From assembly GCF_036245865.1 (NCBI RefSeq), contig NZ_BTTW01000002.1, positions 248,001 to 312,000 on the forward strand: 64,000 nucleotides of DNA, read 5' to 3'. The DNA comes from Corallococcus caeni (GTDB lineage Bacteria; Myxococcota; Myxococcia; Myxococcales; Myxococcaceae). The notes beneath the pieces were generated by a model, which did no database searches, had not been told where the DNA came from, and saw only the letters and a list, made by a program, of their open reading frames with translations. Below are positions 18,177 through 25,874 of the stretch, piece by piece. The translations under genes and the position numbers were made by a program. The number at the start of each line of letters is the position of its first letter. The stretch's first letter is position 1.

Positions 18177-18788
18177 TCAGGGGCCGCCGCGGACGCCGGG
18201 TTCGGCGGGGGCCACGAGCGAGTTGAGCACGTGGTCTCGCCACTGGCCGTTGATGAGGAGGAAGTCGCGGGCGTAGCCCTCCGGGATGAAGCCCAGGCGG
18301 CGCAGGACGGCGGCGCTGCGCAGGTTCTCCGGCAGGTGGTTGGCCTGGAGCCGGTGCAGGCCCATGGCGCCGAAGGCGAAGTCGCAGAAGGCGCGGAGGG
18401 CCTCGGTCATGAGGCCCTTGCCTTCATGGCGGTTGTCCAGGCCATAGCCCAGGTCCGCGGCCTGGAGCGGCCCCCGGCGGATGTGCGCGAGCGTGGCGTT
18501 GCCGATGACGGGCGCGAGCGCCAGGGACGGGCCCTTGGGGAGGATGAACACGCGCAGGGACACGTCGTAGCGGAAGTCCTCGCGGTCCTGGGCCAGGCGC
18601 GTGCGCCAGTAGGCGGTGGAGAAGAAGGTCGCAGGGCGGGCCGGTGACACCGGGCCCAGGTGGTCCTTGTTGGCCACGTGGTACGCCAGCACCCGCTCCG
18701 CCGCGTCGGGCGGCAGCAGCATCAGGTGCAGGCGCTCGGTGGTGAGCAGGACGGGCGACTTGTCGATCATGGCGGAGCCGGGCTTCAT
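18177..18788 (-). CDS. GNAT N-acetyltransferase, RimJ/RimL-like
   Basis: 203 aa from ATG 18788; ATG 18770 (MIDKSP) is an alternative, and neither has a strong ribosome-binding site. It is the single-domain RimJ/RimL type: LLTTERLHLMLL at the start, LGYGLDNRHEGKGLMTEAL carrying the acetyl-CoA loop, HRLQANHLPENLRSAAVLRRLGF (landmark ENLRSAAVL) and a C-terminal RDFLLINGQWRDH. It acetylates N-terminal or small-molecule amines; the substrate is unknown. It starts 35 nt downstream of the receiver-nuclease gene on the same strand and could belong to the same transcript. Confidence 0.9.
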   Translation of the reverse strand: MKPGSAMIDKSPVLLTTERLHLMLLPPDAAERVLAYHVANKDHLGPVSPARPATFFSTAYWRTRLAQDREDFRYDVSLRVFILPKGPSLALAPVIGNATLAHIRRGPLQAADLGYGLDNRHEGKGLMTEALRAFCDFAFGAMGLHRLQANHLPENLRSAAVLRRLGFIPEGYARDFLLINGQWRDHVLNSLVAPAEPGVRGGP

Positions 18789-18823
18789 CTCTGCATCAAG
18801 GCTGGCAACAAGGGGGGCCGGGG

Positions 18824-19747
18824 TCAGGCCGGGCCGTTCCCGCTCATGACCGCGTCTTCGTGGAGCTTCTTGAAGGTCTCGTTGCGATTCGTGGAACGCA
18901 CCAGGGCGTCCAGTTCCGTCGGGCCGATGGCGACGACCAGGTGGTCGTCCTTCCGGAAGGTGGCGGAGCGGGTGTGGAAGCCCTCGGTGAAGCCTCCGGC
19001 CGCGACGAAGAAGCCGAGGCGGCAGCGCCCACCCCGGTTCACGAGCTTGTCGCGGAAGATGATCAGCTCGCCGGGGCCTACGTGCTTCGACCAGTTCTTG
19101 CACTCGACGAGGATGTAGCTGCTGCGCTCGCCGGCCCAGAAGGGGTCCTGGGATTCGTTGCGGATGACGATGTCGATCTCTTCGTCCGCGCTGGTCCGGT
19201 TGGTGCTGGTGTTCATCAAACCGGGCACGGTCTTGAACAGGAGGACCAGGAGTTCCTCCAGCAGGCGGCCCTTGCGGTTGCCGTTGGTTTCAGTCTGGCA
19301 GGCAGCCCAGAGGTCCTGGATCTCCTTCTCCCGCTGGGCGTGGGTGAGTGAGGCGAGGCGGCGCTCCCGGACGGCCTCGGAGGCGTTGCGCACCTTGATG
19401 CGCAACATCATGGGGAGGGTGGGGACCTTCTCCAGGTAGTCGTAGGCGCCGTCCTTGAAGGCCCGTTCAATCATCTTCGCGTCTGCGTAGGCGGTCGCGA
19501 CAATGACCTTGGCGCCTGTGAGGACGATCTCCGAGATGAGGTCGATGCCGGAGTCGCCGCCTGAGGAACCCTGGAGGCGCTGGTCGAGCACGACGACGTC
19601 CCAGGAGGACTCCTGGATGCGGGCCTGGGCGGTCTTCTTGTCGGGAGCCCATTCGACGCGGTAGCCCTCCGGGACGAGGATGTCCTGGTAGGTCTCGAAG
19701 AAGGGCCGCTCGTCATCGACGACCAGTACGGTGCCTGGAGGAGTCAT
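18824..19747 (-). CDS. Response regulator with PD-(D/E)XK nuclease-like output domain
   Basis: 307 aa. Residues 1-125 are a complete receiver domain: acidic pair Asp11-Asp12, phospho-acceptor Asp55 in VVLDQRL, Thr85 and Lys107. Residues 155-300 look like a restriction-endonuclease-like fold: a helix with Glu164/165 (RLLEELLVLLF), Asp192 in EIDIVI, then Glu215-x-Lys217 in LVECKNWS, i.e. the E...D...ExK set of PD-(D/E)XK enzymes related to Mrr/VSR-like domains. A DNA-binding output is absent. Its start overlaps the stop of the upstream histidine kinase gene by 4 nt, so kinase and regulator are a cognate pair. The inferred role is nucleic-acid cleavage or binding switched by phosphorylation; a defence or DNA-damage role is possible but unproven. 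Confidence 0.85.
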   Translation of the reverse strand: MTPPGTVLVVDDERPFFETYQDILVPEGYRVEWAPDKKTAQARIQESSWDVVVLDQRLQGSSGGDSGIDLISEIVLTGAKVIVATAYADAKMIERAFKDGAYDYLEKVPTLPMMLRIKVRNASEAVRERRLASLTHAQREKEIQDLWAACQTETNGNRKGRLLEELLVLLFKTVPGLMNTSTNRTSADEEIDIVIRNESQDPFWAGERSSYILVECKNWSKHVGPGELIIFRDKLVNRGGRCRLGFFVAAGGFTEGFHTRSATFRKDDHLVVAIGPTELDALVRSTNRNETFKKLHEDAVMSGNGPA

Positions 19748-21345
19748 CGTGGGGTCCTCTCTGCCACAGGCAGCCGCATCCGGAAACGGGCACCGCCATC
19801 GGGCTTGTCCACACAGGCGACCTTGCCGTGCAGTTCGATCTCGACGACCTCTTTGACCAGGGCCAGTCCTTCGCCCGCGCCACCGGAGCGGAGGGAGATA
19901 CCGCGCTGGAAGATGCGCTCCCGGTCCTCGGGGCGGACGCCGGGGCCGTCGTCGTCCACGGTCAGGAGGATGTTCCGGTTGTTGGCTTCCAGTGCGCTCT
20001 CGATGAGGACCTGCTTGGCGCCAGCCTGTTCGGCGTTCCGCAGCAGGTTGACGATGGCGAGGACGAACCGCTCCCGGTAGCCCGACAGGGAGGGAAGATC
20101 CGGGGCCACATGAAGCTGGATGCGCAGCGATGTGGCGAGGCTGGCGACTGCATCCGCGAGGACTCGAAGAACGTCGAAGCCTTCGGGAGCGCGTGCGGCC
20201 AGTTCGGAAGTCTTGAGCAGGTCCGTGACGAACTTCAGCGCGCGGTCGATACCGGGGTCGATGCGTGGACGGAAGCGGACGACCTCCGCTTCGACCTGAC
20301 TGCCGACCACGGAGTTGTAGAGCGAACCTAGGGCGACCTGCGCGGGGATGAGCGCGTTCCGGATTTCGTGGACGACCAGCCGGGCTTGCCGGGCGGTGGC
20401 GATGGCAGAGGAGTTGAAGACCGTGTCGAGACCGGGCTTTCCGCCGCCCTCTTTCTCCAACGCAGTCAGTGATTCATCCTGACTAAGCGTGGCCGCAAGA
20501 ACGGAGAAGGGTGATTCCGTAGGCGTCAGCAAGGACTCCAGAACGCGCTTCCCCTCATTCAGAAGCCTGTAGCCGAGGTAGGGAGTCTCGATGTCGTACA
20601 GATCTCTCATCTCGTTGATGAACTCCAGGATGCCGAGCGTGCCGAGCCGCCGGATGGCTTCCCAGGAGTGATCCATTGCGTACTCCTCCAACTCCCATTC
20701 GAACTCGGGACGAAGCTCCTCCGGATGCCCAAGAAGATATTCAGCGGTTTCTCTGCTCAATCGCCAGTCGTCGATAGGTCCCATGGATTGGGCCGCTTCG
20801 ACTTGAAGGAGCCACTGGATTGCATCACGTCCGCTCAGCGCCAGCAGGACTTCTCCAATGGAAGTCACCTCATTCCGGTTTGATTTCCTACGCACAGCAC
20901 GAATCTCCAAGGCGTATTTCGCAAGCTTGTTCAGTTGCGCTGTGCCTGGCGGAGGCGCCTGATGCCAAGCCTTGTGGGCGAGTCGGTCAATCTCCAGTTG
21001 GCGTGCGAGAGACGATGCCGGAAGGTCGAGGCCCATGTGACGCGCCATTCCCAGTCGTACATGCTCTTCAACGAGCGCTCGAGGCTCACCGCACAGAAAG
21101 CCCTCTTGGAGCAGGATCGCGAGGTTGCTGGCGAAGCTCACCACACGGTCATCCAGATTCCACCCGTGGTGGAGGTGCCTCAGGCTTTCTGGGGCAAGCT
21201 GTGTGCGCTCAAGCTGTTCGAAGAGTCGAACGAACTCAGCCCGAATCCATCTGGCATCTGGCATGAACGGCAGCGGGGCCTGATGGCCGTCCTGCGCCGA
21301 TCGCACGTTCTGAAGATGTTCCTTCAGCTCCTCGATGAATCTCAT
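19744..21345 (-). CDS. Soluble sensor histidine kinase with unknown input domain
   Basis: 533 aa without membrane segments. Residues 1-305 are mostly helical and match no domain I know (RAEFVRLFEQLERTQ, HHGWNLDDRVVSF, SGRDAIQWLLQVE). The kinase core follows: phospho-accepting His326 in VVHEIRNAL, N-box at Asn433 (IVNLLRNAEQAG), DDDGPGV at 464-470 and the lid GAGEGLALVKEVV. It overlaps by 4 nt the receiver-nuclease gene, its presumed target. GC content is lower than in neighbours (for example 32 of 60 bases at 20581-20640), a sign of transfer. A perfect 16-bp palindrome lies just upstream. There is no strong ribosome-binding site before the ATG. Confidence 0.85.
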   Translation of the reverse strand: MRFIEELKEHLQNVRSAQDGHQAPLPFMPDARWIRAEFVRLFEQLERTQLAPESLRHLHHGWNLDDRVVSFASNLAILLQEGFLCGEPRALVEEHVRLGMARHMGLDLPASSLARQLEIDRLAHKAWHQAPPPGTAQLNKLAKYALEIRAVRRKSNRNEVTSIGEVLLALSGRDAIQWLLQVEAAQSMGPIDDWRLSRETAEYLLGHPEELRPEFEWELEEYAMDHSWEAIRRLGTLGILEFINEMRDLYDIETPYLGYRLLNEGKRVLESLLTPTESPFSVLAATLSQDESLTALEKEGGGKPGLDTVFNSSAIATARQARLVVHEIRNALIPAQVALGSLYNSVVGSQVEAEVVRFRPRIDPGIDRALKFVTDLLKTSELAARAPEGFDVLRVLADAVASLATSLRIQLHVAPDLPSLSGYRERFVLAIVNLLRNAEQAGAKQVLIESALEANNRNILLTVDDDGPGVRPEDRERIFQRGISLRSGGAGEGLALVKEVVEIELHGKVACVDKPDGGARFRMRLPVAERTPR

Positions 21346-21363
21346 GGCTTGGCATCATTCCAC

Positions 21364-21379
21364 CAAGCACGCGTGCTTG
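21364..21379. promoter_or_regulatory. 16-bp perfect palindrome upstream of the kinase-nuclease pair
   Basis: CAAGCACG at 21364-21371 is followed directly by its reverse complement CGTGCTTG at 21372-21379. It sits 19-34 nt upstream of the kinase start codon, where a repressor or autoregulator could block transcription or translation. No second copy was noticed in the window. Confidence 0.55.
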
Positions 21380-21399
21380 CTCACGGATGATGCAACAGA

Positions 21400-21428
21400 G
21401 GCTCGCCGCGTTCCTTCCGCGACGAGCC
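21400..21428 (-). terminator. Terminator hairpin downstream of the OmpA-family gene
   Basis: On the minus strand GGCTCGTCGCG pairs with CGCGGCGAGCC (21418-21428 and 21400-21410) with one G-U pair and a 7-nt loop. It begins 28 nt after the OmpA-like gene stop and separates that gene from the kinase transcript. Confidence 0.65.
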
Positions 21429-21456
21429 CCCGGGTCCAACCCTCTCCTTCACACCG

Positions 21457-22740
21457 TCACTGCCCGTGGTCCATGGGCTGCTGCGGCACCTGCTGCTGTG
21501 CGGCACCGTCACCCGAGCCCTGCTCCGGCTGCGGGCTCTGGTAGTCGATGCCCGCCCCGTGCGGCTCAGGCTCCGTGCCGCTGCCGCCCGTGCTCTCCGG
21601 CTGCGCGTTCTGGCCCTGTTCATGGTTGCCCCGGGGCTCCGGCTGCTGGCCACCGCTGCCGCCCACGCCGCCCGTGCGCGAGGGCTGCGCTCCGGCCACG
21701 TTGCGCTCCACCACGATCTCCACGCGGCGGTTGTTCGCGCGGCCCTCCGCCGTGCTGTTCGAGGCCACCGGCCGCTCCTCACCCATGCCGCGGATCTGGA
21801 TGCGCTCCGCGGGCACGCCCTGGTTCACCAGGAAGTTCCGCACGCTCTCCGCGCGGCGCTCCGACAGCTGCTCGTTGTAGTCATCCGTGCCGCGCGAGTC
21901 CGTGTGGCCCTCGATGAGCAACGGATTCTTCGACTCCTTCAGCGCCGTCGCCACCTCCGACAGCCGGTCGCGCGCCGCGGGCAACAGCTCCGTCGCGTTC
22001 GTCGCGAAGAGCACGCTGCCTGACAACGTCACCACCGTGCCGCGCGCCTCCTCGCGCACCTTCACGTTCTCGTCCTGCAGCCGCGTCAGCGCCTGCGACG
22101 CGCGCTGCTCCGCCTGGAGCCGCGCCTGCCGCTCCTGCTCCAGCTCCTGCGTGCGCTGCTGGAGCTGCTGGTTGAGCTCCGCCAGCCGCTGCGCCTCCGC
22201 CTGCTGCTGCTCCTGGCGCCGCTGCATCTCCGCTTCCAGCTGCTGGCGCTGCTGCGCGTCCGCCGTGCGCAGCCGCTCGGCCTCCTGCGCGCGCTGGGCG
22301 TCGTACTGCTGGCGCTGCTGCTCATACAGCTGGCGCTGCTGTTCGTACCTCGCGCGCTCCTCCTCCTGCTGACGCGCCAGCGTCTGCGCGCGCGACTCCT
22401 GCTGCTGGCGCAGGGTCGCCTCCGCCTGGGCCCGCTGCTGCGCGGCCAGGTCCGCCTCGCCGCGCGCCTCGGCGATCTCCGCCTTGCGCAGGGCCACGTA
22501 CGCCAGCGAGCGCGTCCTCACCGAACCCTTGCTCTCCGCGTACTCGTTCTCCGCCTCCTGCAGGGCCGCGCGGGCCGCCGCCACGTCCGCGGGGCGCTCG
22601 CGGCCCTCGGCGCTCCTGGACACCTCGTCATAGGCCTGGCGCGCCGCCGTCAATTCACTGGGCGGGGGCCCATGGGCACACCCCACCGAGAGCGCGGAGG
22701 CTCCCGCCACCGCCAACCATCCAAGTTTCCAACGCTGCAT
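21457..22740 (-). CDS. OmpA-family lipoprotein with DUF4398 and long Gln-rich coiled coil
   Basis: 427 aa. The signal peptide ends in lipobox LSVGC (Cys21). Residues 25-110 form a DUF4398-like helical domain (ELTAARQAYDEVSRSAEGRE). Residues about 105-235 form a Gln/Glu/Arg-rich coiled coil. The OmpA C-terminal peptidoglycan-binding domain covers about 240-350, with LFATNATELLPAA, IEGHTDSRGTDDYNEQLSERRA (landmark GHTDSRG) and GEERPVASNSTAEGRANNRRVEI (landmark NNRRVEI). The last 75 residues are a low-complexity Gly/Gln/Pro tail. It probably tethers the outer membrane to peptidoglycan. It lies 33 nt downstream of a second DUF4398 lipoprotein gene, probably the same operon. Confidence 0.9.
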   Translation of the reverse strand: MQRWKLGWLAVAGASALSVGCAHGPPPSELTAARQAYDEVSRSAEGRERPADVAAARAALQEAENEYAESKGSVRTRSLAYVALRKAEIAEARGEADLAAQQRAQAEATLRQQQESRAQTLARQQEEERARYEQQRQLYEQQRQQYDAQRAQEAERLRTADAQQRQQLEAEMQRRQEQQQAEAQRLAELNQQLQQRTQELEQERQARLQAEQRASQALTRLQDENVKVREEARGTVVTLSGSVLFATNATELLPAARDRLSEVATALKESKNPLLIEGHTDSRGTDDYNEQLSERRAESVRNFLVNQGVPAERIQIRGMGEERPVASNSTAEGRANNRRVEIVVERNVAGAQPSRTGGVGGSGGQQPEPRGNHEQGQNAQPESTGGSGTEPEPHGAGIDYQSPQPEQGSGDGAAQQQVPQQPMDHGQ

Positions 22741-22773
22741 GACTCGCTCCTCACAAGGCTAGAGGTGGGGGAC

Positions 22774-23136
22774 TCACTGACCGCCGCGGATGGACTCGAC
22801 CTGCTCGGAAGCCCGCCGCGCCTCGTTCTTCAGGGGCACCGCCCGGGCCAGCGCCGCCGCCAGGTCCGCGTCCGCCGCCGCCTGGCGGAAGCGCAGCTCC
22901 GCGGCCTCCTGCTCGCCCTCCTGAATCAGCCGCTCACCGTCGGCGATCTGCTGGCGGGCGAACTCCAGGTGCCGCGCGGCCTCCGGCACGTTCGGGGCCT
23001 GCGAGTTCTCCGCCGAGCGCAGCGCCGCCTCCGCCTGGACGCGCTGCTGATGGGTGGACGTGGGAATCACCTGCGTGCTTGCACAGCCAAGGGCCGCGAC
23101 ACAGAGCAGGGCGGCGGCGAACAGCTTCGGGCGCAT
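22774..23136 (-). CDS. DUF4398 domain lipoprotein
   Basis: 120 aa. The lipobox is AALGC (Cys18) after a short signal peptide. The mature protein is one helical DUF4398 domain: HQQRVQAEAALRSAENSQAP, AARHLEFARQQIADGERLI and FRQAAADADLAAALARA. DUF4398 proteins are usually encoded directly before OmpA-like proteins carrying the same domain, as here, and are thought to act in the envelope. It is the first gene of a two-gene transcript with the OmpA-family lipoprotein. A 250-nt divergent gap separates it from the 5' nuclease gene. Confidence 0.88.
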   Translation of the reverse strand: MRPKLFAAALLCVAALGCASTQVIPTSTHQQRVQAEAALRSAENSQAPNVPEAARHLEFARQQIADGERLIQEGEQEAAELRFRQAAADADLAAALARAVPLKNEARRASEQVESIRGGQ

Positions 23137-23386
23137 GGATCACCTCATGCCGGTGGAAATGCTGGGACGCTCCGGCGCGGCCCAGAGGGAGTCGGTCAGA
23201 AAATGGGCGGTGTGCCGCCAGTCGGCATCGGCGACCCGTCCCCGCCAGGCACGCTGGCCAAGGGGGTTGACAGGCGTCGTGTAGGGAACGAGGCGCACAA
23301 GCGGCAGATGCCGCGCAGGGCGGGTTCCCACCGGGGCCGCGTACAGGCCGCTGGCCGTGCGGCGGGAGGGACGCTAGAGGGGGAAC

Positions 23387-24271
23387 ATGCGCCTGCACCT
23401 CGTGGACGGCACGTATGAGCTGTACCGGGCCCACTACTCGCCCCGGCCGGGCACCACCGCGCCGGATGGACGCGACGTGAAGGCCACGGCGGGCGTGATG
23501 GACTCGCTGCTCGCCCTCCTGCACGACGAGCAGGAGGCCGTGACGCACGTGGCGGTCGCGTTCGACAACCCCATCCGCTCGTTCCGCAACGCGCTGTTCG
23601 CTGGTTACAAAGGGGACGAGGGCGTGCCGCCGGAGCTGCGCGCGCAGTTCGACCTCGTCGAGGAAGCCGTTGCGGCGCTGGGCGTGCGCGTCTGGTCCAT
23701 GAAGGACCAGGAGGCGGACGACGCGCTGGCCACCGCGGCGGCGCGCTGGGCGGGCGAGGTGGAGCAGGTGCGGCTGCTCACGCCGGACAAGGACCTGGGC
23801 CAGTGCGTGCGCGGCCAGCGCGTGGTGCAGGTGGACCGGCGGCAGCAGAAGGTGATGGACGCGGAGGGCGTGATGGCGAAGCTGGGCGTGGCGCCCCAGA
23901 GCGTGCCGGACCTGCTGGCACTGATGGGCGACGACGCGGACGGCATCCCCGGGCTGCCGGGCTTCGGGGCGAAGGGCGCGGCGGCGGTGCTCCAGGCGTA
24001 TGGGCACCTGGAGGCCATCCCGGACAGCGCGGCGGAGTGGACGGTGAAGGTGCGGGGCGCGGACAAGCTGGCGGCGACGCTGAAGGCGCACCGTGAAGAC
24101 GCGCGGCTGTACCGCACGCTGGCCACGCTGGTGGAGGACGCGCCGCTGCCGGGCACGGCGTCGCTCGCGGACCTGGAGTGGAAGGGCGTGCCGGAAGCGC
24201 GCTTCAAGGCGTTCTGTGAAGGATTGGGATTGAAGAGCCTCCAGCGCCGGCCGAAGCGCTGGGCGGCATGA
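23387..24271 (+). CDS. Stand-alone 5'-3' exonuclease/flap endonuclease (PolA N-domain type)
   Basis: 294 aa, matching the 5' nuclease domain of DNA polymerase I without the polymerase. PIN-like metal-binding residues are visible in HLVDGTYELYR (Asp6), DQEADDAL and TPDKDLGQCV. The helix-hairpin-helix motif is DGIPGLPGFGAKGAAAVL. Such enzymes remove RNA primers or flaps or act in repair; many bacteria carry a second copy (ExoIX/YpcP-like) beside PolA. The gene overlaps no neighbour but is followed within 7 nt by a globin gene and then, with a 4-nt overlap, an SRPBCC gene. The conserved order suggests one transcript though the three functions do not obviously connect. Confidence 0.9.
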   Translation: MRLHLVDGTYELYRAHYSPRPGTTAPDGRDVKATAGVMDSLLALLHDEQEAVTHVAVAFDNPIRSFRNALFAGYKGDEGVPPELRAQFDLVEEAVAALGVRVWSMKDQEADDALATAAARWAGEVEQVRLLTPDKDLGQCVRGQRVVQVDRRQQKVMDAEGVMAKLGVAPQSVPDLLALMGDDADGIPGLPGFGAKGAAAVLQAYGHLEAIPDSAAEWTVKVRGADKLAATLKAHREDARLYRTLATLVEDAPLPGTASLADLEWKGVPEARFKAFCEGLGLKSLQRRPKRWAA

Positions 24272-24278
24272 GGAAGCC

Positions 24279-24719
24279 ATGAGCATGGAATTGAAGCCCC
24301 CGCCGTCGGACGGCTGGGTCCCCACGCTGGACGACACCCCCTTCACCCGCATGGGCGGCGAGGAGGCCGTGCACGCGCTGGCGGAGGCCTTCTACGACGT
24401 GATGGACGCGGAGGAGCCCGCGCTCGCGGCCATCCACGAGCTGGACTCGCAGGGAAAGGTGAACCGGGGTACGCGCCAGCGCTTCGGCATGTTCCTGGTG
24501 GGCTGGCTGGGCGGGCCGCAGCACTACAGCGCGACGCACGGCCACCCCCGGCTGCGCATGCGCCACGGGCACCTGCCGGTGGACACGGGGATGCGGGACG
24601 CGTGGCTGCGCTGCATGCGCAAGGCCATGGACCAGCGAGGCATCACTGGCGGCCTGCGCGGCTTCCTGGACGACCGCTTCGCCCAGGTGGCGGACTTCCT
24701 GCGCAACACGGAAGGATGA
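24279..24719 (+). CDS. Group II truncated hemoglobin
   Basis: 146 aa from ATG 24279, preceded by GAGGAAG. It has the two-over-two globin landmarks: PFTRMGGEEAVHALAEAFYD at the A-B helices, a WLGGPQHYSATHGHPRLRMRH stretch (landmark GGPQHYS and RMRH, the latter holding the proximal haem histidine), and a C-terminal MRDAWLRCMRKAM helix. Trp in the G-helix, common in group II, appears as DAWL. These haemoproteins handle O2, NO or peroxide. It starts 7 nt after the 5' nuclease gene and its stop overlaps the SRPBCC start (ATGA). Confidence 0.9.
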   Translation: MSMELKPPPSDGWVPTLDDTPFTRMGGEEAVHALAEAFYDVMDAEEPALAAIHELDSQGKVNRGTRQRFGMFLVGWLGGPQHYSATHGHPRLRMRHGHLPVDTGMRDAWLRCMRKAMDQRGITGGLRGFLDDRFAQVADFLRNTEG

Positions 24720-25168
24720 GGTTCACCGAGTCCATCCGCATCACCTGTCCGCGCGAGCGCGTCTTCGCGTACACGCAGGACTACGGGCAGCGGCTCGTCT
24801 GGGACACGTTCCTGCGCGAGGCGGTGCTGATGGACGGCGCGACCGAGGCCGGGCCCGGCGTGAAGGCCTGGTGCGTGTCGTGGCACGGGCTGGGGATGGA
24901 GACGCAGTACGTGTCCTTCCAGCCGCCCGCCGTCACGGCGGTGAAGATGACGCGGGGCCCGCGCCTGTTCGAGAGCTTCGCGGGCTCGTGGCGGTTCGAC
25001 GAGGACGGCCCCGGCGTCACGCGCGTCACCTTCACGTATGCCTTTGAGCTGCGGCGTCCCTTCGGCTGGCTCACGCCGCTCTTGAAGTGGACCCTGACCC
25101 GCGAGGTCCGGGGACGGCTGAAGGACCTGAAGCGGCGGCTGGACGCGGGTGTCCCCGGCGCGGCATAG
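24716..25168 (+). CDS. SRPBCC family protein (polyketide cyclase/dehydrase-like)
   Basis: 150 aa from ATG 24716, which overlaps the globin stop by 4 nt. The sequence follows the START/Bet v1-like pattern of SRPBCC proteins: FTESIRITCPRERVFAYTQDY at the first strand, WDTFLREAVLMDG, GLGMETQYVSFQPP, SWRFDEDGPGVTRVTFTYAFEL (landmark TRVTFTYAFEL) and a long C-terminal helix KWTLTREVRGRLKDLKRRL. The fold has a deep hydrophobic pocket for lipids or other ligands. The ligand is unknown. It is translationally coupled to the truncated globin. Confidence 0.85.
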   Translation: MRFTESIRITCPRERVFAYTQDYGQRLVWDTFLREAVLMDGATEAGPGVKAWCVSWHGLGMETQYVSFQPPAVTAVKMTRGPRLFESFAGSWRFDEDGPGVTRVTFTYAFELRRPFGWLTPLLKWTLTREVRGRLKDLKRRLDAGVPGAA

Positions 25169-25223
25169 CCTCGCGGGATGAGCACGCAGCCACAGCCGGC
25201 CCCCGTTCGAGGAGAAGGAGTGG

Positions 25224-25304
25224 ATGCTCACGGTGTTGGTCGTGGCGGGACTGATGCTGCGCGTGCCAACGCAACCCGCGCCTCCCGGCACGCCGGCCGC
25301 CTGA
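25224..25304 (+). CDS. Possible 26-residue membrane peptide or frameshifted remnant
   Basis: ATG 25224 follows GGAGAAGGAG and encodes MLTVLVVAGLMLRVPTQPAP plus a short tail. A second ATG at 25178 encodes MSTQPQPAP in another frame. Deletion of one C in the CCCCC run near 25200 would join them as MSTQPQPA-PFEEKEW-MLTVLVV, a 41-residue or shorter single-helix protein. Either a real micropeptide, a decayed gene or chance; I cannot decide. Confidence 0.25.
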   Translation: MLTVLVVAGLMLRVPTQPAPPGTPAA

Positions 25305-25385
25305 GTGCCTGCCCGCCTGACGGTGGCCGGACAGGCGTAGCGCGCCCACCCTCCAGTTTTCACCACGCGGCTGGGGGTTGGACCC

Positions 25386-25865
25386 ATGCGAACGAACAAT
25401 GACCTGTGGACGGCGGCGGGCTTCGGCGTCCTCGCCGGGATGCGGAGCATGACGGCGCCCGCGCTCCTCACGCGCGAGCTGTCTCGCAAGCCGCCCCGCG
25501 CGCTGAAACGCGCCCTGCCGGGCCTCACGTCGAAGAAGGTGGCGAAACGCCTGGGCGTCCTCGCGCTCGGAGAGCTGGTGGGGGACAAGGCGCCCACGAC
25601 CCCGCCGCGTATCAAGCTCGCGCCCCTGACGGGCCGCATCCTCTCCGGCGCCATCACCGGCGCCGCCGTGTCGCGCGACCGCAAGGGCCCGAGGATTGGC
25701 TTCGCGCTCGTCGGAGCCGTGGCCGCCGTCGCCTCCAGCTACGCCTTCTATGGCCTCCGCCGCTTCGTCACGCTCCGGCTGCGCGTGCCCGCCCTGGCCG
25801 CGGGCCTCATCGAGGATGGCCTGACGCTGGCGCTGGGCGCGCGCCTCACCCGGGCACTGCGCTAG
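25386..25865 (+). CDS. DUF4126 family membrane protein
   Basis: 159 aa, small membrane protein with four hydrophobic segments (about residues 8-27, 80-96, 104-122 and 133-155). The N-terminus GFGVLAGMRSMTAPALL and KLGELVGDK-like VLALGELVGDKAPTTPPRI match the DUF4126 pattern, as do GRILSGAITGAAVS and GFALVGAVAAVASSYAFY. Function is unknown. It stands alone between the SRPBCC gene and the convergent winged-helix gene, and a perfect hairpin follows its stop. Confidence 0.85.
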   Translation: MRTNNDLWTAAGFGVLAGMRSMTAPALLTRELSRKPPRALKRALPGLTSKKVAKRLGVLALGELVGDKAPTTPPRIKLAPLTGRILSGAITGAAVSRDRKGPRIGFALVGAVAAVASSYAFYGLRRFVTLRLRVPALAAGLIEDGLTLALGARLTRALR

Positions 25866-25874
25866 GGCCCAGCC

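Noticed and set aside
18824-21345. Naming the kinase-nuclease pair as a Detocs defence system
   Set aside because: Detocs kinases have TPR repeats and a third gene. Neither is visible, so only the analogy is mentioned.
25178-25402. 75-codon plus-strand frame
   Set aside because: No domain, composition like random GC-rich DNA, and it overlaps the DUF4126 start; the shorter alternative at 25224 is listed at low confidence.
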